Positions 13,433 to 23,832 of a stretch of DNA of 64,000 nucleotides are shown here, piece by piece. Source of the DNA: Ascidia mentula (taxonomy: Eukaryota; Chordata; Ascidiacea; Phlebobranchia; Ascidiidae); assembly GCA_947561715.1 (NCBI GenBank), contig OX387199.1, positions 19,597,001 to 19,661,000 of the forward strand, written 5' to 3'. The notes under the pieces are model-generated. The model saw only the letters and a program-made list of their open reading frames with translations. It was not told where the DNA came from and made no database searches. Position 1 is the first letter of the stretch; every line of letters begins with the position of its first letter. The translations under genes were made by a program, and so were the position numbers.

Positions 13433-16400
13433 TATCCCATCAAAAGGTAAAGTGCTTGGAAAAAAACGTTAAGTAGATTGCTTCTCACTCGCAGATACCT
13501 AAACCTAATTAGGTTACCAGCGTCGGTTGGGTGCCCCCAAAATTCAACAGAACCCTTTTAGCAAAGGATTGTGATGTCAAGGAAGGGTCCACCAGGCGGC
13601 ATTGGCACGTTGGCACTAATGCCTAAACCTACACTTTGCATTTTAAAGCGTAAGAGTCAAAACCCGGTATTTTGTACGTTGGGTGTCAGAAGTTTTCCAG
13701 GTGTTAGCGGCAATAATTGTTTACGGTGACAAACCTGAAAATCCATATATCTAGACTTCAAACTCTAACTGTGTTTAGTTATTGCAGATTATAACTTAAT
13801 GATGGCCCATTTGCATCCATAAGACTGAGCAAATATATATTCTTGTTTGCACCGGCGTATACATAATGTCTGATCTATAGTTGTTTACAAATTGTTTTGC
13901 CTAACATGCGATATTTTCATACAAAATAAATATGTTTATACCAAAGTTTTAAACAAACAAACAAAACTAGATTGTCACCACAAAGTGGAAGTCTTTGCTC
14001 AGCAAAGTCGTCTGATAGTCACACCAGCTGCACTGATGAGACCTTTTAGGCCGAAACAGTGGCCATCTGTCTGCAGCTTACACAAAACTAGATTGTTTTA
14101 AATAGCATAAATTTGAAGGAAACGGGCATAAAAATAAATAGACTGCGAAAAAAGTAAGAAAAGATGAATAGCCTACAGCAATTTAACTTTCAATTAATTA
14201 CGTTCTGTATCAAACAATTGTCGACTTTGCTACTTTGTTTCCCGTCATTAAAGCGCGTGGCATTTTTTATTAACACCGTGTAATGACATGCTGGCAAGGT
14301 GCTATAATGACTGGGTAATTTTAAGGGCGGTCGACCGAACTTTGGCCACATATACACTTCTGACCTGGTCACAGATCCAAACACCCGTTCAACTTAAACT
14401 GGCACTGTGAGTAAAGTGCACGTTACGCCAATTGGATAATTCTACCTTAACAAATTGCCGGCGGTGCGATTTGCGCGTAAACTCGCCGTCGCAAACGTAG
14501 ATTTGCGAATAGTTGGGAAATAGCGCTTTAGTTTTGCCCGGCGGTAGGTAACAAGGAAACCTTTCCGCCACCTAAAAGCAACGATTTCTTGCTGCTGTTT
14601 ACGTCGAAATACCTATTTTTTACAGGTGCGGTTGAAAAGGTTACAGCTGCAACCAAACGTCTCAAATTTATGCGTAAACCTTTCTGGCTTGGTATTTAAC
14701 GAATATAAGAGTTAATTAAATATTTTATTTTAAATGCTATTATGGTATTTACGTGGCCTGGCCGTGCGTTCTTTGGGATAACTGTAGCAAATTGTTTAAA
14801 ACGACAACAGTATATAAATTTTTAGTTGGTTTTGAAGCGGGGGCGAAAAAATAGAAACTTACAGAACGGGAAGAAATGGCAACGCGCGACCGGAACAAAC
14901 ACAAGCTTCTCCCAAGCTTTGTCGCAATAAAACGCGATAAAGCAGAAGTTAGTGCACCTGGACGATGTCAGCTGATGAATTATTCACATTAGGGTCGCAA
15001 ATGTCTGATATTCAATCCCCGCTATCGCTTCAAAAATCGCCCCAAATTCGTGCGCCCTCCCGACAGAGGAAAACAAACCACCAGGATAGAGTGACAGCGA
15101 TGTCGTCTCGCCAAATCGATCAGCAATTTAACGCAACTTGTGCGTGGAAGTTCCCACCTTTTCTCACATACTTGCGACCTCTGGGCCTCGAGCGTTCCAG
15201 CATTTTAGCTTTCTATTTTGAAGTGTTATGTTTAAACAAATGTTACGCAAAACAATACTATAACACCGAAGAAAAGCAGTTATTGGCATAACTAGGTCTG
15301 TTGTTGTGGAGTGATGGAAAAATTGTATTGAATTTGCAGAAGAAGCTGAGGTAATTCACTTTACCCTTGGTCATCACCAACCAAAAGACTGTAAGATTCA
15401 TCTGCGTGCGACAACAAGACGATTTAATAACGCAAAATGTCAGTGGGACTAATCTGTACCTTACATACCGTGTGATCTGGTGCCCGGCCCAAGCTGCCAT
15501 GATGATGCTCCTGGCACAGCCAAAATTTACGACAAGAATGGCGTGAGAGTAAGGTGTGCACGTGCCTTCGAACGTACAACACAGCAATTAAAAAACCCAA
15601 GTCAAATAAAGCCCACACAGTCGAGCACACAAATTAATCGACGCCGGAAAATATTGGGACAAGCTTTGTCGTGCTTGCGTGGGGCTGTACACCGCGGATG
15701 GTATGCACACTTGCAGCTGTGCAAAGCTTGGACCCCATCGTACACAAACCACCATACAAACACTTCGTTCGGTGTTCTACAATTAGAAATTAATGATCTA
15801 CGGCCTTGGCCCTTCGCCCGAGAAAGATCGGCAAAGTTAACGACGTTGAAAGACAATACCAAGGGGCAGATGCGCGTTTTCCGTTCAAGGGTGGGAACAG
15901 CAACCGTTTAACGTTTGATCGACGCTTGCAACTATTCATTGAAATTCATCGCATTCTTGCGGATTTTGGTGGGGTGCGAAATTGCTGCCCGACCACTAAG
16001 AACTGGCACTTGACAAAGTGGACATTATCTACTCTGTCATTTGATTCCCATCGCACAGGAAGACTCATTAAGGACCACCGCAAGGGCCCCTCGGACCACC
16101 AATATTAGGTTTTCGCCAAAGTGGTTATTCGCACATAGTTTCGCCGCGACACAAACTACTCAAGCTAGCGTAAATGCGTGATATTAAGGCACACGCAAAT
16201 AGAAATTTCGAGCTAAATTTCTGACTGGTGACTCACTTTATACACAGCAGGTGGTATATCTTCAGAACACGTTTCAACAGAGTTTAACTGACTTCACTGA
16301 TTTTGCTTGACATTTCAATCTCAATCTCAATCAAATATATTATCAAACGTGCATATATATATGTATATATATAGTTTAAATACAAAACTGCAGTTACAAA

Positions 16401-18415
16401 AATCGTTCTTGATCACGAAATCATTTGTCAAAACTTTGCTTTCTACCAACGAAAAATTAATTGCATGCAGTATTTGGCAAATACCGCGAGCGCGCTCAAA
16501 AGAAAGCAACTACAAGTCGTATCTACCTACATTTTAATCCAAAGCGGAGTGAGGGCGGTATATTCTCTGCGACCGAGGACAAGCACGAAAAGTGCCTGTT
16601 GTTTGCCTTGCCCTAATAAACCTGTTTGCCTGTCGTTAATAGTAGGGCTAACACCTGGTGAACACTCGCCCTCGCCAACTAAGTCCACTCAAACTTGTTT
16701 GAAAATGGCTGTTTGCTAAAAGGATGCCCAAACAAGCTGCTTACCTGTTTCGCACGCTTCTTATGCCAGCACAACACACACAGTAAAACAGCTGCAAGGT
16801 ACATTGGATTGTGACGTCATACACATGCGTTATTACAATATTTTTGGAATGAAATAATTGTTTGGGAGCCTAATTCGTGCTGGGAAGGCTACACCTTAGT
16901 TCACGTTCAGGGCAAGTGGCTTTTGTGCCTGGGTTGACGGTCATCTAAAAGCAACATATTTAACCTTTGCTGTATTCGGACAAAAGGTAATGTTGAATTG
17001 GTAAATCCGTCAACGCCAATTGGGTGCAACGTCATGCTCTATATTTCGACGCGCGCGTGGCCGCCTTCAAGAGGTTTTATTGTTCCGCTTTTCCAACATG
17101 AGGGATGATAAATTCCATCGATGATGAACTCGCTCTACCTGCGAAAACTTGTTTTTCATTTTCGACAAACAGCATTGCTATTTGTCGCCCACTTGCGACA
17201 AAAGCATTTTATTTAAATCACCAGCAAAAGTCGCCATCGAGTCGATATGCTCTTTCACAATGCCCTTTCCTCAGATTGTTTTTTTCATCACACCGGGATT
17301 CGAACTCAGATTATCCTGGCCACGGATCCAAATCAAGTTTATTTTCAATATATCTTCTGTATCGTAAGGAATAAACCCGTTGTTTTTCTGTACTAAAATA
17401 TCAATAAGATGTTATGTAAGAAATGCTGACAAATGCGATGAGTCTAAAAAGTTTATTAAATCCTCAACACCGTGGCAATTATTGCGCAAAACTAGCTCCT
17501 CGTAACACATGTGATGTTATGGTTTTGCTTTTAATGATAGAGAAGCCATTCTTTACAGGTAGCATGTTTGTAAATTGTAACCTCAAACATTATTTGCATA
17601 AATTTAAAAAATACGTCATGAAAATGGCAAACTTACTTTGTTTTTATATTGAAACATAATCGTCAGAGAAATATATGATAAACCTTTTGAAATAAACCCA
17701 AAAGCAATTAACATTATGGTTGAATTGGTGGCAGAAATCTATATGATTAATTCCAAGGAGTGCGACATTATGTCGTCACAACCCGGCGTGGAACGCCCAA
17801 TTGTTGCCTTTCGAATCACACCAATCTTTCGCACAATGCCGCTCCATTATGTACGTCACAATAGAGAGCAACATTAAAGAAGAGCTGTGGCATGCCCCGG
17901 CGAAGGTGCGCGCGCGCCGCTGGAATTTTCAAAACTCACACAGCCCACAATGAGAGGCGCGTAGTAACTTGAGCCCTGAGAACTTTTCCAGGGCTGTCAT
18001 AACACAAGGTAACAATGGCATCTCGCTTACTTGGAGGCAGAGAAATCATCTCGGTCAACACGAGGCGCAAGCAGCCACGACGAGATATGCGGGATTAGTA
18101 CAAATATGCATTTGGGAAGATGGCGCTTGATGTTTTATTTGCTTGCTTGCGTTGATGGAGTTCTAACTCTTGGTGATATTTGAAGCACATAGTTTGTTGT
18201 TGGTCAGCTGATTGAAACCTCACTCGAGTGATTGAGGAAAGATAGCTGCTGTACTCTTCTCGTTAAACTGACTACTGCAAAATCGTACAATGTAAAAAAT
18301 CTGTACCCTTTTTCTCCATTTGTGAGCTTTGTAGGAATAAGAATAGGTTTGAGTAAAATCTTGGTTGAAGACTGCTAGTAAGTTTAAATCACGATTCCTA
18401 TTGCAGTGCTTTGTT
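13433..18415. other. Gene-free left flank, part 3
   Basis: I see no supportable coding sequence between the small inverted repeat and ARL6. There is an (AT)-rich microsatellite near 16350-16375 and a CRE palindrome near 16811. A tRNA B-box-like sequence lies on the minus strand near 17290 without the rest of a tRNA. Open frames near 15480-15911 show no family resemblance. Confidence 0.5.
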
Positions 18416-18453
18416 AGATAAACTAGGAAATATGTGCTTAAAATCGTTTGCAG
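18411..18453 (+). promoter_or_regulatory. ARL6 upstream 3' splice acceptors
   Basis: Two acceptor-like sequences, TTGCAG ending at 18416 and TTTGCAG ending at 18453, precede the ARL6 start codon by about 60 and 23 nt. They could end a 5'-UTR intron or accept a trans-spliced leader, as is common in tunicates. No matching upstream 5'-UTR exon could be identified. Confidence 0.4.
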
Positions 18454-18476
18454 TCAGAAAGCTATGAACTTGGAAA

Positions 18477-21400
18477 ATGGGTTTGTTGGATCGTCTTCTT
18501 AGTTGGTTGCAGGTAAACTTCATACTTACCATATATATGTTCGCCTGATTCCCCATTGGGGCCTTATTTAAGCACATGGTAGTTTTGATGGTTAACAGTA
18601 CGTTGAACAATCACTGAAGCTGACATGGATATTTACGCGAAACAACGTCGGTAAAGACGCGTATTAAATCTAGCAGTAAATGCGACGCTTTAAAGTCCAG
18701 GACTGTTATCGAAACTTGGCCTTCTTTTCGTCGTAAGCAAAGTACAGCGAGGTTTATAATCAGTCCCATCCACATTCCGAAAGTGTTTTAAACATCTGCG
18801 CAGAAACTAGAATAATTATAAGAGCACACTTTTTGGCCTGTGAAATTTTGTGTGCATTAACTCGGGGTGAGATATAATATTTTATTGGCAATTAACTTCA
18901 GAATTTCTTTATCCTGGTTGTATTGTTACGAATAAATCTTGCAGGCTCATGTACTATTCGAATCAAAATTTTCCGATTCACGGCCCAACTTTAGTGAAAA
19001 CTCTATTTTTAATGCTCGTTTAGGGCAAACGGAAAGAAGCTCACATTTTATTCGTGGGATTGGACAACAGCGGCAAGTCAACGATCATCAACCAATTGAA
19101 ACCGAAACGCGAACGTATCGACGATATCGTGCCAACAGTTGGTATCGGAGTGGAGAAGTTCAACCTGGGAAATCTCTCCCTGACGGCCTTCGATATGTCC
19201 GGACAGGTAACGTAGTGGCACAGAGTTTCTATCGTAATACATGTACCATGCAAATATATAATTTAAAGCCATGCGACAAGCCTATAAAAACGGAATACGG
19301 ACAGAAAATAAATTTACCAATGTTAGTGTTAATTTTTTCCGTGTACGGTTCCCAAATGGGTGGACTTTGAAACATTGGCTTTGGTCGTAATTGTGCATGC
19401 GAGTCTTGTCAGTGTCGGTAATGCATATTTTATGACCCGTGGAGGCGTTTTTGGCACAAACGTTGTTTTCATAACACTCTCAAAAGTTCCTATTTAACAC
19501 TTACTTTCAAACTATACGTGCGATTTCTGCATTTCCTCGCCGTAAATGTTTTTCACCGCATCATAACTTTATATTTCCCGGTTTTAAATTAATCAGAGTA
19601 AAGCGCTTGCTACGTTACGTCAGGGATCTGTGTATGAACTCCATGGGCCCAAAGCCATAATCGCAAAACAGAATCCAAATAGATGCTACGCACCAAATAA
19701 GATAATTTTCTTTGTCATGGCAACGAGGCATTGGCGAATATTTGCTTGTGTAACTAATACCATGCGTCAACTCCAAAGTGTGTGTTATAACTAGCAACCG
19801 TCATATTTTCGCTATGGGTTGTGTTGCCGACTTTTTGTTGTTTACAACTACTTACAAACGATATCTATATCACTCGCATGTTATATGTTTCACATGCAAA
19901 TATTTTGGTGCATGACATTTGTTTAGATTTCTTTTGCCTTTGTCCAACGAAACTTAACCTAAAGGCTATGTTTATTCACAATATATCCCAAATACATCAT
20001 ATATATTCTAAGTACAACAGATCTATGTCTTCTGCTCACTAAAAACAGTCTTGACTCTATTGCTGATACAAGATCTAAGGTGCCACGTGGCAAGTTTAGA
20101 AGATAAATGTTTATAAGCTTCTATGTAGCATCCATTGCAAAATCGTTTAGTCGCCGCAAGATGAATTTAAACGTTCAGTTAATCACGTTTCACACTAAAT
20201 CCTTAATTTGATTCGTATCGTAAATAACCCAATTAATTTGTGTACTCACACAATTTGTACACTTATTGCTCAAAACGCATGAGCGTAATTTTAACAATTT
20301 TATTAATATTTTGATTTACAGGGCCGGTACAGAAACCTGTGGGAACATTACTATGGCAATTGTGACGCCATAATATTCGTGTTGGACAGCACAGATAAAC
20401 TTCGAATACCGGTTGCCAAAGAGGAACTAACGCAATTGTTGCGGCATAAGGAGGTAATCTGCAATAAACGGGATTTGCAACAGAACAAGTCAATATTCCT
20501 TTGAAACAGGGGTCCGCAAATGGGGGTCCCGACCCAATTTTGGTCGCTTTTTTTGCTCGTGAAATATGTAAATATAACGTTTTTGTCTAGTTTTCGATGT
20601 AAAACAGGCAGGTTCGCCAATGTCGAAAGTCTGTTTTTTTACTATTATCATTATGTTGTCACACACTGATATTCGATTGTTACGTCAAAGTTATTGAGTT
20701 TGCTCCAAGCAGAACTTATGGCAGTGAAACCGCTTGTTAAGCTCTCTTTTAGGTTATGTGGCATTGGGAACCATTTTGGGGGCCACGCTTAAAAGTATTT
20801 GCTGACCCAAGTTTTAAAATAGTGAAAGTTTTACTTTCCCGTATCCAGAAATAATAATTTTCATTTATGTCGAAATGTTACACCTGCTGTTTGTACCATT
20901 GGGTGCCAAACTAGAGGCCCGCGGGCCAAATCAGGCGCCTGAACAACATTTATGGTCGCAGTGGTACGAGTAAAACGTAATTCAACATGTCGATTGTATT
21001 AATATTTAGAAAGTTGTTTCGCCCATGTAAAATCTGGTTTTGTAAGCCCAAAATGAAATGACTTTTTATTAGTCGCTAATTTAAGTGTAACGGTCTTAAA
21101 CTCCTACGTTTGTACATTCGCCAATAATTACGTAAATGTCGCTTAAAAAAATTGAAATAAAATAAGAAATAATTTATATGTGTGTGTATGCATGTTTTGC
21201 CCCATTTAATTTTAAAGGCAAAATTTCTAAATTTCTGTTTCTTTTCAGCTTCAGCGCAAACGAATGCTGCCCGTGTTGTTTTTCGCCAATAAGAGCGACC
21301 TCCGCGAGTCATTCTCAGCCGTAAAATGTGCTCAACTTCTTGAACTCGACAAAGGGGAGTGGATACGCGGGGGAAGCCCCATGTACGGCAAAGGACACAT

Positions 21401-21518
21401 TAGCGACATCGGGCGGCCGTGGCATATTTGTTCAAGCAACGCACGCACGGGAGATGGACTGAACGAAGGAATTCAGTGGATTACAGATCAGATTTTAACT
21501 GCAAGGAATGGAAAATAG
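18477..21518 (+). CDS. ARL6: ARL6 (BBS3) small GTPase, four exons
   Basis: Arf-like GTPase that in its GTP form recruits the BBSome coat to membranes for trafficking of ciliary membrane proteins. Exons: 18477-18512, 19024-19206, 20322-20453 and 21249-21518, all phase 0, giving 206 aa. Exon 1 has 12 codons ([12 protein letters not shown]) and restores the amphipathic N-terminus. Visible motifs are the P-loop GLDNSGKS (24-31), switch I PTVG (49-52), DMSGQ (69-73, a variant of the Arf WDVGGQ signature typical of ARL6), NKSD (131-134) and SSNA (179-182). Human Thr31 in the P-loop is Ser here. About 18 extra residues lie between the LELDK and RPWHIC segments (about 152-172), so the protein is longer than the 186-aa human form. 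The start has a strong context (A at -3, G at +4). An out-of-frame upstream ATG at 18464 overlaps it. The family call is very secure; whether the insertion is translated is open. Confidence 0.95.
20507..20811. mobile_element. hAT-like MITE in ARL6 intron 3
   Basis: The left end CAGGGGTCCGCAAAT and the right end (reverse complement CTTGGGTCAGCAAAT) form imperfect terminal inverted repeats. GGGGTCCC-type sequence follows, typical of non-autonomous hAT elements. The flanking octamers CTTTGAAA (20499-20506) and TTTTAAAA (20812-20819) agree at 6 of 8 positions, fitting an aged 8-bp target duplication. There is no transposase coding sequence. It is an old copy. Confidence 0.6.
20897..20945. mobile_element. 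hAT-like element end, fragment
   Basis: This stretch resembles the common hAT 5' end, with GGGTGCCAAACTAGAGGCCC followed by GCGGGCCAAAT. No matching right end is visible before ARL6 exon 4, so it looks truncated or heavily decayed. Confidence 0.4.
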
Positions 21519-21891
21519 CGTACTGTTTTCCACTTTTTGTTTTTTCAATCATATCATGATTTTATTTGGCTGTGGTTTACATTTTTTTTGGCTTGAAAGG
21601 AAGTTACAGCATATCGTTTGTTTTACGGTGGGTTGCAGTTACAGTTTGTAAAGCAGTACCTTTCCGTTTTATCTCCATTCTGTGCTTAAACTTATTTAAT
21701 TTTTTATGCCACTGTGATGTTACAGAGGGTTTTCTCTTGTACAAAATAAGTTGTGTTTTAGGTTATGATATTTTCTAAATAGCTCCATGACAAATTGGTA
21801 TTTTGTATCTTCATAACAAAATTAAAGCTGCTCTTAAACAAATACTCCTTTTTTTCTTGTGTTCGTGTTGTCGCTAGACATATTGCATTTT
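21519..21891 (+). other. ARL6 3' UTR and downstream DNA
   Basis: T-rich sequence follows the ARL6 stop codon. It contains no further exon and carries the likely polyadenylation signal described separately. The remainder holds nothing recognisable. Confidence 0.5.
21821..21826 (+). terminator. ARL6 polyadenylation signal (ATTAAA)
   Basis: ATTAAA lies about 300 nt after the ARL6 stop, with a T-rich and TGTGTT-rich stretch 20-45 nt further on. That is the usual arrangement of a cleavage site and downstream element. Confidence 0.5.
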
Positions 21892-22011
21892 AATTAATCT
21901 GTTCTTCTGACACAATTAAACGTCCGACTTATTGCCTCCCATGCAACGAGGCTTAAAGTTACGTCGGTGCAGAAAAAATACGTTTATTTGTGCCAGCAGA
22001 ACAGAATAATT
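21892..22011. mobile_element. Small TIR element, family copy 1
   Basis: Ends are inverted repeats of about 24 bp: CTGTTCTTCTGACACAATTA on the left, against CTGTTCTGCTGGCACAAATA on the reverse complement of the right. AATTA-type sequence lies outside both. A related copy is at 60846-60984, so this is a dispersed non-autonomous DNA transposon (MITE). Superfamily is uncertain and no clear target duplication is visible. It sits just beyond the ARL6 polyadenylation signal. Confidence 0.6.
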
Positions 22012-22139
22012 GTAATACTACTTTTCTTTCCGCAATAGCATGACGTTTTTTTAAGTTATTATCAACAAATCAGGTTCTAGTTGTGAGCAACGTAAAGATG
22101 AAATGTTGTAAAAGCTGGTTTAGGGGGAATGTAACACTA

Positions 22140-22370
22140 CAGGGGTGCACAATGTTTTGTGGCACCACCATGTTAACCATTTTCGCGTCAAGCACAAAAC
22201 AGAAACGTACTTCCGAGTGAAAACCACAGTATTTTCAGGGGCTTCTGTAAATACGCAAACCACGCGAATCCGGAAACCACGTGAACGAGCAGTGCGGGTT
22301 CAAGTCCTGCTTTTACATTTAAAAATCTGGTCCCTTTTTTATACATGATTCTTTTTTGCTGATGAGTCAT
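22140..22370. mobile_element. Degenerate repeat with tRNA-like T-arm
   Basis: It begins with a hAT-like end, CAGGGGTGCACAA. At 22246-22317 is a 72-nt tRNA-sized segment whose T-arm (22294-22310) pairs perfectly around TTCAAGT and whose outer arms pair at 6 of 7 positions. The D-arm and anticodon arm do not fold, so it is not a working tRNA. It may be a tRNA-derived SINE relic or a tRNA pseudogene inside a decayed repeat. Confidence 0.3.
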
Positions 22371-22654
22371 TGTAATTTTGGATAGTTTGGTTATGGTGAG
22401 AGAACAGATGTGCTTATTTTATATACTCGCCAACCAGTTTCATTCTGAATTTAGTTACAGTGTGACAGAACATTTGAGTATATTACAGGATGCAGTAAAA
22501 GGAATTATAGTTCTTAAAACCACAGGATATCTAAGTTCATGTGTATTTTCATATCTCAAAAGGTAAAAAAAGTTTTTGGAAAAAGAGTTACGTACATAAC
22601 CGTAGGTACAAATAGTGGGGCCGTGTGGAAAGATTTTATTGTCTCGGCGATGGC

Positions 22655-22805
22655 CTTTTTGGGTTTCAACGGTAAACTGCGGGACCCTTTTGAAGTGCGG
22701 TGCTCAGCCCCCTTTACACATGCAACCGCAGGCCAAAGATGCATTTGGCTCCGCACTCCTTCTCCTGTTCAAAAGCTCCGCTCTGTTTCTTGCCAAAAGT
22801 GATTC
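22655..22805. repeat. hAT-like inverted-repeat remnant
   Basis: The left part contains TAAACTGCGGGACCC and CTTTTGAAGTGCGG. The right part contains CCGCACTCC and TTCAAAAGC, giving partial inverted symmetry of the kind found inside hAT-type MITEs. Ends and target duplication are not clear. Confidence 0.3.
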
Positions 22806-23790
22806 GGAAATTGTGGGCCATCTCCACAAGTTGGTCACGAATATATTTTTAATGGGCTACAGACCTATTGGAACGTATCGGACTGTTTTATAAAATAATT
22901 GTTTTGTTTTCAAAAACAAATTGTCAGACATTTCTACCTTGCTGGTTTAAGCTATCTTGCGGCAACATAGTTACTGCAACGAATTCATTATTAACAAAAC
23001 TAATTGATGCATAAAGGTATAATATTGTTATGCCACTAAAGCCAAATTGGTCGTTGTGTTGTGTGTAGTTTCCAGTATATCATCTGCTGTGCTGGCGTTG
23101 ACCCAAGTCTGACCATGTCACCGCCAATGTGCTTTACCTTTAATGTATGTTGTACAACGTTGTTTCACACGCCTGACTGGCGCGGCCATTTCCTCTTTGA
23201 CCATGGTTTGCTTTTGAAAGTGCTGTGCCTGGCTTTCTATACTCTATAGGTTGCCATATAAACTGGTTATGTGAAAAAGATTGAAGTTAACATTGCCTGC
23301 CTTGTGTGTCTTCATATTGGCACTTGGTAAGAATAATATTGAACAATAAGTACAAATTGGAAGATTGATTAGTTCGAAACCATAAGAAAGGAGATTGCCA
23401 AATTCCAGCCCCAAGGCCGAAGGCCCAGGCACTACCTTGCAGCAAGGCGCTTCAATGCCGTTGTAAAAGAGCTATCCTGTGGAAAGTTATTTTTTCAAAA
23501 CATCGCCCCCATAGGTTAGCCATAAACCGTCAATCTAAAAAGTTTGGAACCTACTTGGTGAGTTTTTGTACACCTTTGCCTACCGATCACCATTAAAGAA
23601 CATGTAGAAAATGTAAGCAATTATCACAGACAATCGTATAGATAGTTTACGCTCATCGGATAAAAAGCAGAAACTTAATGAGCTATGTGTTACTTTCAGG
23701 TTAGTGTTTTTTTTCACGCAATATTTTTTAAAACAATCTTTGATCGAATAAAGCTTTAATGTTTTTTTTCGTACATCTGAATTTAAAAAT
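22806..23790. other. ARL6-TACC intergenic DNA
   Basis: No gene is recognised. A short GC-rich patch near 23400-23450 (GGCCGAAGGCC palindrome followed by GCAAGGCGCTT) resembles fragments of dispersed repeats, but I cannot assign a family. The rest is AT-rich. Confidence 0.4.
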
Positions 23791-23798
23791 ATTATGTA

Positions 23799-23808
23799 AA
23801 TTATTCAG
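23799..23808 (+). promoter_or_regulatory. TACC upstream 3' splice acceptor
   Basis: AATTATTCAG ends 24 nt before the TACC start codon, after a T-rich stretch. It is a plausible trans-splice or 5'-UTR intron acceptor. No upstream donor-bearing exon could be assigned. Confidence 0.4.
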
Positions 23809-23832
23809 CACTACGTAGACAACAAGTGCAAA

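Noticed and set aside
15480-15911. Open frame of 143 codons before ARL6.
   Set aside because: Basic, random-looking composition, no family match, and no exon-like borders.
17285-17310. B-box-like GTTCGAATCCC on the minus strand.
   Set aside because: The T-stem has a mismatch and no acceptor-stem partner lies at tRNA distance.
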